Shown here: positions 47,471 through 59,113 of the stretch, one piece after another
How positions within the stretch are numbered: position 1 is the first letter of the stretch
How the letters are laid out: each line of letters starts with the position of its first letter
NCBI GenBank assembly: GCA_014529385.2
Contig: CM043952.1
Span: 157,143,057-157,207,056, forward strand
DNA: 64,000 nucleotides
Direction of reading: 5' to 3'
Source: Adiantum capillus-veneris
Taxonomy: Eukaryota; Streptophyta; Polypodiopsida; Polypodiales; Pteridaceae
The notes under the pieces: generated by a model
Told to the model about the DNA's origin: nothing
Seen by the model: the letters and a program-made list of their open reading frames with translations, nothing else
Databases searched by the model: none
Made by a program: the position numbers and the translations under genes

Positions 47471-48052
47471 TATATACAGATCGGACCTAATGGTGCAAGT
47501 AGAGACTCTTAAGTGAACCTAGTCCAAAAGTTTTTGGTTAAAATAGACTACTTCTTGTTTGGATATTGTCTTTAATATTGTTTTAAAGATTGTTTTTATG
47601 AACGAGTACCATAAAAAAGGTAAAGGAACATGTATGTTTAAATAGTGAGGTAGCAATTAGGTAACAAAAGATGGGTGAGTGTTGTGTGAAAAGTAGGAGA
47701 ATGATACCCTAACGGCTCATTCTGTGGAAGGGTGGACCCGATGAGGCGCCTAACTTTCCAACACTAGGAGTTTTTATAGCTAGTCGTAAACCTTAAAGAG
47801 ACGAACCTGAAATATGGGGGAAAAAGTACAAAGGTTGGTCACTCTAATGTTTATACTCTTAGGTAGAATTGATAATAGATAGGGTTATGGCAATCACACT
47901 CCGCCATAGCGAGATAGGACCAATCCTTCACTATCGGTTCATGCCCGTGGCTACGTAGTAGCTAAGGCAATGTCTATTGGTTTTTTTTCTTTCTCAAGAT
48001 TGGAGACCTATTAAAGATACTCCACTCCTTAAAAGGGGCAAGGAACTCACAT

Positions 48053-48069
48053 CGGTATCAGAGTGTAGG
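48053..48069 (+). promoter_or_regulatory. tRNA-Met-type primer-binding site
   Basis: CGGTATCAGAGTGTAGGTT, preceded by the LTR-like border AACTCACA. It marks the start of the internal region of the plus-strand gypsy copy. Confidence 0.65.
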
Positions 48070-48704
48070 TTAAATCTTGGAGAGATGTTGAAGGAAATGA
48101 ATGTTTGAAATAATGGAAAAATCTAGGAAAATTGTTTTGAATATTTATATGGTATTGAGGATTGAACTTTCTTGGTATAGGAAAATGTTCATTCGGCCTA
48201 CCAAAAATTCTAGTTGTTACCATCATGTTCAAAACTGTCTGCCAATCACCAAATTATCAGTTCAAAAATTGGTGATGAAGATTTTGGATAGGGTGTTTGC
48301 ACGATCTATCCCAAGAGTGCATAGAGGATGGGGCATCAACTAAAGTCCATATGGAGGAATCTATACCATTGATGCTAACAAGATATGGTGCATGGCCACC
48401 AACCTCAATACCTTTTTTAATCACTAAACTCAAAGTATAGGAATATTACAAAGCCTTGTACTCAAAGACTACCAACCTTGCTGGTAGCAAATAATGTGTA
48501 TATGAATAAAGTTTGGATCAACATGGTCTTTTTCTTGTACTATTGTTTGATCAAGTCTTGTCTTAAAGTAGATTTAAGTTAGTGTATCAAATAAAGTTTC
48601 ACTTAATCTATATTCAATAGAGTGCAGTGTACACATCTCTTCAAGAGAAGAAGCTACTTCTCAAGCAAGCTTAACCTCCCTCTTTCAAGGGGAAAGGAAC
48701 TTAA

Positions 48705-49117
48705 GTTGAGCACGATGCAAAAGTGTGGCTTGAAAATATGGAGGATTATTTTGATGCTTCTGCACTACTCCCAATAACCAAGCAATGTTGTCTATGTTCC
48801 ATCTCACGAGGGATGCCAAGATTTGGTGGAAATAGCACTGCAAAGATAACTGGGTAGCTCAGACATTAATTTTGCTGTCAAAGGACGTTGTCTTCCACTT
48901 GCACACAAATACCTTAAGATGAACAAATTCTCCAACTTACGTCAGTTCCATAATACGGTGGAATAAGACTACTCCAAATTTATAAATCTTAGGCGCTAAG
49001 CTCTACCAATGATTGCAGATCAACAAGTAGCCTATTTTTGCCAAGGAATAAATGCTCCCTTGAATACTCTTCTGGAAGCCCTGAGGCTTGTAAATTTACA
49101 AGATTCTCTTTTAAGAG
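48705..49117 (+). pseudogene. Gypsy gag fragment (left of insertion)
   Basis: Contains DAKVWLENMEDYFDASALL and, a little further on in another frame, a DAKIWWK-like segment followed by HCKDNW. This is the same gag family as 42465-43300. It is interrupted at 49117 by the inserted LTR element. Fossil. Confidence 0.75.
49113..49117. repeat. Target-site duplication, left copy
   Basis: AAGAG directly before the TGTTGG border of the inserted element. An identical AAGAG follows its other end at 59109-59113. Confidence 0.92.
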
Positions 49118-50040
49118 TGTTGGGGGTCCCATCGTTGCAATAGTTCCAATGACCAACAAAATTATCAATCCGGAGGGATGAGCTACCCGGCTAGGGCATG
49201 GAAACACTCACACAATTAGTGAGCTAATCATGGCAACACGAATGGTTAACTCTATGAGGTGAGCTTCTCGGCCTATGGAGGAGCTAAGTCGCAATGAAGG
49301 GCAATCTCCACATTCACTTTTATTCACCTCTAATCAACCCAATCACACACACTAACGATTGCAAGATGCACACAACACTAATCCTATCATGCAACACACT
49401 AATCGCACGCACACACACATAGATCTATCAAGAACCACACTACAATCAAACCTACATGCATGCACAAGCAAGAGAGGGCAATCACACAAGATTAGAGAGG
49501 GATTAACCACTAATTAGTTAAGATCTAGCTAATCTAAGCATTATAGGCAATCATAAGAAGCATGAGAGAGACATAGTGAAAGAGAATGAATCATTGATTA
49601 GTGTTAATCAAGCCTCATGAGCAAGGAGAAGCTCAAGGACTCCATAGCCACACACCTCAAGAGCTCTCACCAAAGAGTGCTCTCAACAAATGAGCTTCAA
49701 ACCCTAATTTCTTTTACACACTACCTTATATACGTAGGGTAAAAATATGCAATGTCCAGGCACCCAAGGCCTTTAGGGCTCCACCACTTACTAAATCTGC
49801 AACCTAAGCACAATAACTGACCTGTTCTTTACAGCTTGGAACTCCCATTGAGCCCATAACACATTAAAATATTACAATGGCTTGAAATAAATTGGGAATT
49901 TACAATACATGACCATTTTGGGAAAACATGCAAAATGTGTAACTCCAATCTTTATTGCTTCTTCGTATTCATCCTCGATGTGCATCCATACGTCTTCAGT
50001 CTTTAACAGCTCCTGTTAACTTACGTTGACTCAGTTAACA
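49118..50040 (-). repeat. LTR of the nested element (3' LTR on the minus strand)
   Basis: 923 bp, borders TGTTGG and TTAACA. It contains CTCACACAATTAGTGAGCTA and CCTTATATACGTAGGG landmarks; colinear with 58185-59108. Confidence 0.97.
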
Positions 50041-50052
50041 TTCCCCCCTTCC
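50041..50052 (-). promoter_or_regulatory. Polypurine tract of the nested element
   Basis: On the minus strand GGAAGGGGGGAA abuts the LTR start TGTTAACTGAG, the expected position for the plus-strand primer of an LTR retrotransposon. Confidence 0.85.
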
Positions 50053-50876
50053 GATTTTAGTGCCCGTCCTCAGGCACTATTGAAAAGTGTCCGTGGAGGC
50101 TGTGGAAGGTTTTTGATTGGTTGTTGATGGGTAGATTGTCTTCAATTTTTGTTGAATTTGTTCATGAGGTTCAATTTGTTGCAGCATCTTCATTGGTCCG
50201 AATAGTCTGATGTGAGAGATGATGTTGCATTTGTCCGTTGTAATAGCATAATGATGAGGCTTCTGTTTATTTATGAAAATTATGTACAAGGGAAGTAGAA
50301 TGATGACGTTCTAAATTAGGGTCTAATATCTGAATGACCAAAGGGAAAAAACCCAGTGGAAAAAAGTAACTTTGGGATATGTGCACAATTGGAGTACTTA
50401 TTACCATGGGAAATATTAATAAAGTACTGAATGGATTATTCATTGATAGATATGGAATTAAAAAGGCAGAAATTATGAAAGTGTAGGATGATGAAACATT
50501 GGTTTTCCTGTTGTAGTCCACTCGTTTTCGTTGTCGAGGATATGTGCTCTCATCTTACTATGCACTGTGCGTGAGTGTTGAACTCTACAACACTCCACCA
50601 ATTGTAAGTTAATAGACTTTGACTCTTATGCTCATCTCATCCAGCATGAGCGACATGACATAGATATGCTCAACTCTTCCAGCTTGAGCGTAATCCTAAT
50701 AACTACAACTCTTAGCACAGAGTTTTATATGACTTGAAGCTTTGGGACTAATGCTTTTCTCATTTGATGGCTCAGCAACCCGTCGACTCTAACTATGCCA
50801 AAGAGTGTTTTTTGCACCCTGGCGACTTGAATTTTTACATTCTTGAGCTTACTATAAACATTTCTTCAGGTAAAAG
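50053..50876. other. 3' non-coding part of the nested element
   Basis: No coding sequence is supported between the polypurine tract and the end of the long minus-strand coding region; small minus-strand frames (50077-50289, 50267-50521) have no recognisable features. Confidence 0.5.
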
Positions 50877-51889
50877 TTAGCTTAAATCCTCAAAAAGAGG
50901 ATTAGTGAACGACCAAGTTGGCATTGAAGGTTTCTTCTGCCATACTTGTTTTATCATCTTTGAATTTGCATCGTTGGTTGGGTTGTCCTTCTTTGACTCT
51001 GAAGACTCCATTATTTGTTTGGTTCTCCAATTAGACGTATTGATAGGAATCTTTGATGTTGTTGTATGCCTCTGTTCCACTGTCGGCGTCTGGCTTTTGA
51101 CTTGGATCATTGGAAGACTTAGGAATCCAAATCTCTTGATGGCCTTTGTATCTCCATTGTTGACTTTGCTTCGTTCTAGGTCTTGTTGAGTTCTTGAGAT
51201 CTTCATGCAGGTCTGGTGTAGTTGTAGTTGTCTTGTGGTTGACCGGTAGCCAAATCTTTGTATATCTTGTGTGGAATCCTTGTCTAAGAGGAACATTTTT
51301 TGATATCTGTCTTTGTTCTGTATCCTCTTGAGAGTTGAGGTAGACTTCAACATCATTGAATGTTTTTTTGTTGTATACCTACTGCTTAATGATATTGTCG
51401 AGGTTGATACCTTGTGGGCCTTCTTTCTTGGGAGGGTCTTGATGTTACTTCATATGCCCTTACCTGCGGTTTTGGTACCCATGTCTGTTTATTACCTTCA
51501 TAGTACTCCTGTTCTTTTAAGCTCCATTGTGATGTTATCTATCCCATGTGTTTATCTTTCTATGTTGATTTCCCATCCGTAATCCAAACTGGATCATTGA
51601 ATTTTACTAAACTTATCGGAACAAACACTTGCTTGTCTTTCCTTTGCTTTCTTGAGTACTTTGGCTGAAATACCTTTGCTTTTCTGGGTGTCTCCTTAGA
51701 GGGTTCAATTAAGTCACCACAATTGACTTGAAGTTTTGAAAATCCTGACTTGCTTGAAGAAGCTAATCCATGAGGGTTCTTTGATGTAGAGGCATATAAT
51801 GTCACACCTTCTTTTCTAATCGATGGAGGGTCCACTTTGGCTTTACCTTTGTCTGCAATATTTATCTTTGATTCCTGTGACTTTTGCAA
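50877..51889 (-). pseudogene. Basic C-terminal part of the nested element's coding region
   Basis: Lysine/serine/threonine/glutamine-rich, low-hydrophobicity sequence (DKGKAKVDPPSIRKEG, KAKVFQPKYSRKQRKDKQVF, RQLQLHQTCMKISRTQQDLE). No reverse transcriptase or integrase motif is present where those domains would be expected. Possibly a nucleic-acid-binding tail. Fossil. Confidence 0.5.
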
Positions 51890-51937
51890 CTTTGAATCTA
51901 GAATTAACGATATCTGTAATTGTCGCTTGCTAGCTCT

Positions 51938-52479
51938 TCAAAAAGAGAGTATTAGCATTGTATTTTCTTTGTAGGCCTTGTGTTGGTCTAGCCACTGATG
52001 TCCAAGGATTACATCTACAAGCATGTCTTTTGAAGACTTTACCTGAAACTTTACCTGCTCTTCATGATTTTGAATGCTAAGGGTAGAAACCATTTCTTCT
52101 TGTCTTGTAGCCTTACCCATGTTTTCTCTGTTACCTGGCTTGGCTGAAGTAATCTCCAGAATGCTCTGGATGTTCTCTAGAACCATATTTCACTTTGCTC
52201 GTTATCCAATAGAGCATTACATCTGACACTTGCTCCTTTTGTACTGCTAAGAATTACAGATATTTTTGTTTTTGGTTCTATTGAAGATTTTTGTCCTACT
52301 TTTGCCATGGTATCATCTTGATCTAGCTGTGTCTCTATGGAGGGTGGCTTGAGACTCTGTTTTCCAATCTGACTTACATTGGCTGATTCAGCTGGCAATG
52401 AGTGATTGATCTGTGGACTGCCTATTTCTTCCTGATTTTTTGCAACTTTGTTTTTCTTTTCTTCTGGCTTTGGTGGCAT
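51938..52479 (-). pseudogene. Retropepsin-like segment of the nested element
   Basis: Contains SSTKGASVRCNALLDNEQSE, resembling the flap-to-active-site approach of retroelement aspartic proteases but without a clean D-S/T-G. Further on comes SSKDMLVDVILGHQWLDQHK, which closely matches the conserved second half (ILG-x-x-W-L-x-x-H). Protease identity is likely from the second motif; activity cannot be judged. Fossil. Confidence 0.6.
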
Positions 52480-52701
52480 TCTTTTCTCAATAGCTAGCGT
52501 GATTGCTCTTTGCTTTGTTTCATCTGCACTTACTATTGCCTAATTTTCTTTTAGCTCTTTTGAAGTTCTGTTTGATGGAGATGAATCATCTTCAATAAGA
52601 TCTGCTTTGATATCAGTCTCCGTTTTAATTGTGTTTGAGGACTTTGTGTTTTCATGCATGGGTGACTAGTCTTGGTCTTCATTCTTTGATGTCTCTAAAG
52701 A

Positions 52702-53514
52702 CTACATCTTCATTGAACTCTGTATCTCTAGGACTGTTTGGGTTATTGGCATTCCCATTATGATGTTGTCTGGCAAATATTTTGTTGTGATCAGAGGGAA
52801 CTTGACAGTAATGTTTTGTAAACTTACTTCAATGGTGATGGAGATGATTCCCCAACATTTTGCTTGTTTGTTTCTTGATATGCTCACAAATTCAGAAGCA
52901 TCTTCCAACTGTGGTTGGCCACATCTTTTCCAAGTGCAAAAGGACATGAGGTTCTTTTCTAGCTAAAAATCTATCTTTACTTCAATTGACAGCTTTTCTT
53001 CGTCTTCACCAACAATGTTGCACTTGATCATTTCAGGATTTCTTTCTGTATTGATTGATTCTGTTGTGGCAGTGTCCTTTGGTTGGGCTTTATTTGCATT
53101 TTCTTTGCTTTGATCACCTGCTTTAATTTATTTGCTTTGATCATCTGCTTTAATTGATGTTGACTCCATTGGCTGCAATATTGCACCTTTTTGCAATTGT
53201 TGATCATTGTCTACCTGCATCTGGGTAACCTTTGATCTTAGAAGATCCATTTTACTTGCTGGCAGAATTTGTCTCTTCGGAGGAGATTTTGGTAGTGACC
53301 TTTGTGTAGCTTTGTGGACTTTAGCTTTCATTGATTTTGAATTTTCTATCACCTGTTCTGGTAGCTTGAGGCTTTGCATCATCTTCAAATAGTCTTTGAC
53401 TTCAATCTTACCATCCATAGGGGTTTGTACAAGGTCATTAACGTGTTGGTATTCATTGCGATGTGCATCTTGATATGCATATGGTAGCTTGGTCACATGT
53501 AACTGTTTGAACAC
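52702..53514 (-). pseudogene. Middle region of the nested element's coding part
   Basis: SISRNKQAKCWGIISITIEV and KFPLITTKYLPDNIIMGMPI form a beta-rich segment that could be a second protease-like fold or a structural domain. Further upstream is a basic linker (KVHKATQRSLPKSPPKRQIL). Not recognised. Fossil. Confidence 0.4.
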
Positions 53515-53796
53515 TATTGGATTTGTCGGTTTTTGTTTTTGACTTGTGGAGATCAGCTGAAACTTTTGTCCCTGAGGATCTTCATAGAGGCATTTATCTG
53601 TAGACTCTGATGGAATCTAGATCAATTGGACTCTTCCAACAACCATATGATCTTTGAATGGTTTCTGCTTTGAAGGAGTTTATTGACTAGAAGTTCTAGG
53701 ACTTCTAACGGACATTGTGATTTCTGGTGTATAAGCTGAGCTTGATGGATTTGCAGCTCCCCCCTTCCTAGGGTGATTTAGTTCAAATATAAGAGT

Positions 53797-54200
53797 TCAA
53801 AATTTTTGGCTCTGATTTAGTCTCACCTTTTGGGATTGTGAAGGTACACTTTCGGTAGCACTGTTGATGTTTGGCATTTGTAAACCTTCTCCATAGTTTC
53901 CTATGTATCTCCTTGAAACATGACAAATTATTCCCCAAGTCAAGTTGTAAATAGCATTATCTTTGCCCTGATATTGTCTATCCCATGGGTCTCCTACCAT
54001 ATGAGCTTCTGTGGTTTCAGGACCCAATGCAACATAGATGCTAGACTCTTGTCTATATCTATGACTGTTTTGGTCAAAGTATATGCTCATTTGGTCACAA
54101 CATCCAAGTTTGATTTTTGATGGAAGAGAGTTTGGCTCTGAACAGATTTCTAGGCTCACTCGGGTAATATCCTTCAGCTCTGGAGAGGATGGGCTATAAT
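53797..54200 (-). pseudogene. Duplicated unknown domain, second copy
   Basis: Contains SLEICSEPNSLPSKIKLG, then MSIYFDQNSHRYRQ, then AHMVGDPWDRQYQGKDNAIY followed by NL. It parallels the segment at 54830-55170 in order and spacing (LEIC; S-x-Y-x-D; G-D/E-P-x-x-R-x-Y-x-G-x-D-x-AIYNL). Family unknown to me. Fossil. Confidence 0.55.
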
Positions 54201-54579
54201 AGATTCTTTCCTTTGAACCATCCTTTGTGATCTATCACTGCACGCACTTCTATGAGCTGGTATGTGAGCCGTTCAAACACTGGTTGATCCTTGTCGTACA
54301 ACGGCCTTTTTGGTCTACATAGTGTGCATATGAATTACGTGTACCACACAAAACTAACATCATTCTGTTTGATGTTTCCCTTAGACTCATGAATGATTGC
54401 ACACTTGTGGCTGTGGATGCAACATCATTTGCAAACCTAATAGTCTTTTCACCCTTTGGTGATATCTGGACACCTTGACCAAATTCATGCAAGAATTTGT
54501 TGTTCAAAGAATCAATTTTAAGATTTTCAGGTGCATGTGCATCTTTATGTCTAATGGTAATGCAGAATCATCTGATTGC

Positions 54580-55204
54580 ATTAAAAGTGACAAGTTAAAT
54601 GCACTTTCATCGAGATATGCATTTCCAATTTGCTATGTACATTGCTTGGCAGTTGATATGTCCTTGCTGTTTGTATTTCTTGGACAATCTTCATAAAAAT
54701 TTCCACTTTTTCGTCCCCACAATCTAAGCAATACACCATGACTGGTGGTATTTCATTTGGTTCTATCATGTAAAGCTCTAGCTGAGAAGTTTCTATTTCC
54801 GTGCTTGCCAAGTTGTCGGCATCTTCTTTCAAAACACTGAGCATCAAGTTGTAGATTGCTCCATCTTGACCTTTGTACCGTCTTTAGCCTGGTTCTCCAA
54901 TTAGATTTGCTTCTATTGGTTGATTTGTTGGATCTTGCAATTCTGGCTCTCGCCTCTAGATCTGACCACTGTAATCCATGTACAATGACCTTTATTGCAT
55001 ATGCACCAGTTGTATGTTTTGCTGGCTTGTACAGATTTCTAGATAAATACTTAGGTTGACTTTTTGAACTTCTATCTGCACTTCATCTTTGAGCTTGCAA
55101 TACCTGGCTCCACTGAAGTCTATGAACATCTGGGAGTTTTTTGAATCTAGCTTTACTCTGATCAACAAGATCTTGGCTCCTGTATTGCTTTCGTTGTTCA
55201 TCAA
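54580..55204 (-). pseudogene. Duplicated unknown domain, first copy
   Basis: Contains KLKDEVQIEVQKVNLSIYLE followed by ICTSQQNIQLVHMQ, then a LYMDYSGQ segment and LIGEPGYRRYKGQDGAIYNL. After it comes a segment with LELYMIEPNEIPPVMVYCLD. The shared GEP...YKGQD-x-AIYNL core with 53797-54200 shows an internal duplication. Possibly a structural or coat-like beta domain; no family claimed. Fossil. Confidence 0.55.
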
Positions 55205-55620
55205 GTATCTATGGCCTTTTGAACCTGCTTATTGACTTTATCTCCATTCAGCCATATAGCCGTAAAATCTGCTCTGTTGTAGTTGTGCATGTGTTGCCAT
55301 TGCTACTAGCTTGCTCGGATGTACTTGAATCCTTGGTTTAATTTGAGTCCATGTCGGCTTGTTCTGTAAAAACTGTCTCCTAGCAAATGTTGGTATTGAT
55401 TAGCAGAAGCTCCTTATTTTGATTAAACTACTTTAGCCAAAGCACTTTTGCAATTGACTGCTCTTTAGACTCACAAGAGTTTGTTAACTCTAGCTTGACA
55501 ATTTCAAAATTAATTGCAACCTTTTGAAATGATAAAAAATTGGGCCTTAAAAAACTTAATTTGCAATCCACCGTGATTGTATTGTTGTTCGTCCCATTAG
55601 AAGCTCAATTTTTAATGCTT
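55205..55620 (-). pseudogene. Probable start of the nested element's coding region
   Basis: A minus-strand reading NTITVDCKLSFLRPNFLSFQ and FEIVKLELTNSCESKEQS suggests coding sequence begins near 55600. The start codon could not be chosen. Fossil. Confidence 0.4.
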
Positions 55621-55739
55621 GATTTTGGCAAATTTCAAAAAATTCTGCCGCTCACGACTTTGAGTTGGTGGTTTTGCGCGGTTTGCTCGGTTTGCAGTGT
55701 TTGCTTGGTGTGCGATACACTACTTCTCGGCTTTGCCTT

Positions 55740-56140
55740 TTGCTTTTCAGGCTCTTTCTGACTTTTTTTTATACTTTCGACGAGTTTCTTTTTATTTTTC
55801 TTATTTTTTTTGTGAAATTTTGAATTTTCTATTTTTTTAAATCTTTTTATGATTTCTTTTATAGAAAGTTTTGATTTTTTATAATTTTTTTGGTAATTTT
55901 CTAATTTTTATATGATTTCTTTAAAGGTTTTATTATTTTACAATTTTTGGGACTTTTTTAGAAATTTTTGTGGAATTTTTAATTTTTTAATGATTTTCTA
56001 TGTGCTTTTTGTTTTTCTAATTTTCCATGAATTTTGATATATTTTTTTACGAATTTTCTTAAAGGTTTTTATTTTTTATGATTTTTCTATTTTTTGTGAT
56101 TCTTAATTCCCTTATTTTTAATAAATTAAATAAACTTAAC
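55740..56140. repeat. T-rich low-complexity tract
   Basis: Long runs of T with ATTTTT/TTTTCTA words (A-rich on the element's coding strand), in the leader of the nested element. Confidence 0.85.
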
Positions 56141-56159
56141 CTAACCTACTAAGGCTAAC

Positions 56160-56600
56160 TAACTAGAGCTAACCATACACACCTGGCGGTTGACTGTAGC
56201 AACTCAGCAGAGGCAGGACATCGCGTGGGCTCAGGGCCGCTAAACGAGGGCTGACAGCACGAGAGAGAAGCGAGAAACAGATGGGCCTAGCTTGGCGGGG
56301 TGCAGATAGGAGCCGAGGCAGGCGGGATATCTGATAGTGAGGGAGGGGGGTACGACTAGCACAAGGAGAGAGCATGAGAGTGGGCGGGGGGGTACACGAC
56401 AAAGGGGTAGAGAGAGATGGAGTTAGAGAGAGAAAAAGGGAGAGATAGAGAGGGAGTGTGAGGGGTTAGAGTGAGAATGTAAATAATCGCTCTTTTTGAG
56501 AGAGGGGGAGGAGAGAGAAAGAGTGGGTGTGGGGTAGGTAGAAACTATCCCAACTGACCGTAAAGCTTTCCACCAAGGAAGAATTTTTATGCACCCAAGG
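56160..56600. other. GC- and GA-rich leader segment of the nested element
   Basis: Sharp rise in GC (CTTGGCGGGG, GAGCCGAGGCAGGCGGG) followed by GAGAGA-rich sequence. It stands out against the T-rich tract beside it. No gene supported; minus-strand frames are proline/serine-rich low complexity. Confidence 0.55.
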
Positions 56601-58164
56601 TACGGTATCAAAGCCCGAAACCCGTTTTTCATTATTTTTTTATTTTCAAATGTCCACAAATGCCAAAATTAGGCCGGAAATTAGCCGAAACTCCAAAAAA
56701 TCGCAAGAAAATTCCAAAATTTACCCAAAAAGTCCAAGAATTCTCAAAAATTTCTAGAAACCTTAGAAAATCATCATCATTCTCAACCGAGCATTTTCGA
56801 CACCCAAAAGCACACCAAAATTAGTAATTTTTACCAAAAATATAATTTACGACACAATCGTCAACCCGGTCCTCGAAAATAGCGAAATGCTCAAAACTCG
56901 ACCACCACAGAGGACATGAATGTGAACAAAATATTGCCGTTAATACACATACACAAAATAGCTCGTAAAGGTTGCAAAATATCAAATTTTTATGGAATTA
57001 AGCGAATATTAATGCAAAAATTAGCAAAAAATTGCCAAAAATTTGCAAAACTTATCTGAAAAATATCCCAAAATTTATCAAAATTCTCCACACATAGAGG
57101 AATAGTGCAGCCATATAAAATCACAAAAATCTCATCAATTCAATTGGCAAACAATTTCATCAATAAAATCAAGATTAGGCAATTAAACCAGCAAAATTAC
57201 CGACAAAATTAGGTCAAAAATTGACGCAATTAGAGTGTGTAAATCCCTATTTTGAGCACAAAAACATAGCAATTAACTATTACACACATCAATCATGCAA
57301 TCAAAAATTGAATCAATCATGCAATTTAATCACTTTTTAGGCACACAGACAGTAATAAAATTGGGAGTTTTAACCAATGTTTAGGTGCGCAGACAAAAGG
57401 GTTAAACTTGTCGAATTTGCAATGTGACTTCACAAATCATTATATGGGCATGAGAACAACACAAATCAATCATCACAATTGAAAAATCATTAAGCACACA
57501 TTGATTTTTTAGTGCACAAACATGGGCAAAATAGTGTACACACACCTAAAATTAGCATACACACACTCAATTAGAATGCACACCCACTTGATTTTAATGC
57601 ACATAACTTACAATTGACCATCCAAGCATGAAATTAACTCAATTAGGCACCCAATTAGCAACCTACAATTACCAATTAGCAATTGAATCTTGTCAAATTT
57701 ATACGCCACCACATCTTAAAAATTTCGGCATTACGACGGCATGAAAACGAACAATCAAAACATTTTCAATCCAACATAGTATCAACATTGCATTGCATCA
57801 ACATAGCATCAACATTACATTACATCATGGTGGTATCTCTACACAATTCTACACATCTTTGATTCTAGAGAGGTTGAGAATACCACCTTACTTACCTTTC
57901 CATTGAAGATCAATTCAATGGTCCAATGCTCCAATCCTTCATAGCAAATTAGTAAGTTAGCAAAAATTAGTCAAATTAGCAAGGGGTTAGTGTGAAATTA
58001 GAGTGTGTAAACACACAATTGGCAAGATATGATAACACATTAGGGAATTATGAACACATTGCTTCATGCACACACATCCAAAATCCACAAAAATATAAAC
58101 ACACAAGTGAAATTAGTGAGGGAACGCATTCGATTAGCCACAATTACACTAGCGTAGGCCATCG
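56600..58164. other. Leader region of the nested element
   Basis: AT-rich, with recurring AATTAG/AAATTAGC/CACACA words and no supported coding region. It lies between the primer site and the first coding sequence on the minus strand. Confidence 0.6.
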
Positions 58165-58184
58165 TCCTCGAAAATGGCGTCAAA
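58165..58184 (-). promoter_or_regulatory. Primer-binding site of the nested element
   Basis: On the minus strand TTTGACGCCATTTTCGAGGA begins right at the LTR border. It resembles the TTTGGCGCCGTTGCCGGGGA primer site common in plant Ty3/gypsy elements, with several changes. Confidence 0.7.
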
Positions 58185-59108
58185 TGTTGGAGGTCCCATC
58201 GTTGCAATAGCTCCAATGACCAACAAAATTATCAATCCAGAGAGATGAGCTACCCGGCTAGGGCATGGAAACACTCACACAATTAGTGAGCTAATCATGG
58301 CAACACGAATGGCTAACTCTATGAGGTGAGCTTCTCGGCCTATGGAGGAGCTAAGTCGCAATGAAGGGCAATCTCCACATCCACTTCTCTTCACCTCTAG
58401 TCAACCCAATCACACAAATTAACGATTGCGAGACGCACACAACAATAATCCTGTCATGCAACACACTAATCACAAGCACACACACATAGATCTATCGAGC
58501 ACCACACTCCAATCAAACCTACATGCATACACAAGAAAAAGAGGGCAATCGCACAAGATTAGAGAGGGATTAACCACTAATTAATTAAGATCTAGCTAAT
58601 CTAAGCATCATAGGCAATCATAAGAAGCATGAGAGAGTCATAGTGAAAGAGAATGAATCATTGATTAGTGTTAATCAAGCCTCATGATCAAGGAGAAGCT
58701 CAAGGACTCCATAGCCACACACCTCAAGAGCTCTCACCAAAGAGTGCTCTCAACAAATGAGCTTCAGAACCCTAATTTCTTTTACACATTGTCTTATATA
58801 CCTAGGGTAAAAATATGCAATGTCCGCGCACCCAAGGCCTTTAGGGCTCCACCACTTACTAAATCTGCAACCTAAGCACAGTAATTGACTTGTTCTTTAC
58901 AGCTTGGAACTCCCATTGATCCCGGAACACATTAAAATATTACAATGGCTTGAAATAAATCGGGAATTTATAATACATGACCATTTTGGGAAAACATAGA
59001 AAATGTGTAACTCCAATATTTACTGCTTCTTCGTATTCATCCTCGATGTGCATCCGTACGTCTTCGATCTTTAGCAGCTCCTGTTAACTGAGGTTGACTC
59101 AAATAACA
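58185..59108 (-). repeat. LTR of the nested element (5' LTR on the minus strand)
   Basis: 924 bp, TGTTGG to AATAACA, colinear with 49118-50040; followed by the AAGAG target duplication. Confidence 0.97.
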
Positions 59109-59113
59109 AAGAG
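59109..59113. repeat. Target-site duplication, right copy
   Basis: AAGAG, identical to 49113-49117 on the other side of the inserted element. Confidence 0.92.

Larger units (their letters stand above)
49118..59108 (-). mobile_element. LTR element without recognisable polymerase, nested in the gypsy copy
   Basis: A 9,991-bp element with LTRs 49118-50040 and 58185-59108, both TG...CA, and a 5-bp target duplication AAGAG. Orientation is minus. A primer-site-like TTTGACGCCATTTTCGAGGA directly follows the right-hand LTR on that strand, and a polypurine tract GGAAGGGGGGAA directly precedes the left-hand one. The coding region (about 55610-50880) has a retropepsin-like segment and a duplicated unknown domain, but I find no reverse transcriptase, RNase H or integrase, so it is presumably non-autonomous. 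LTR difference is roughly 6% by eye, suggesting an insertion millions of years old and younger than the gypsy copy. Structurally whole, but the coding region is broken in many places (more than ten). Confidence 0.88.
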
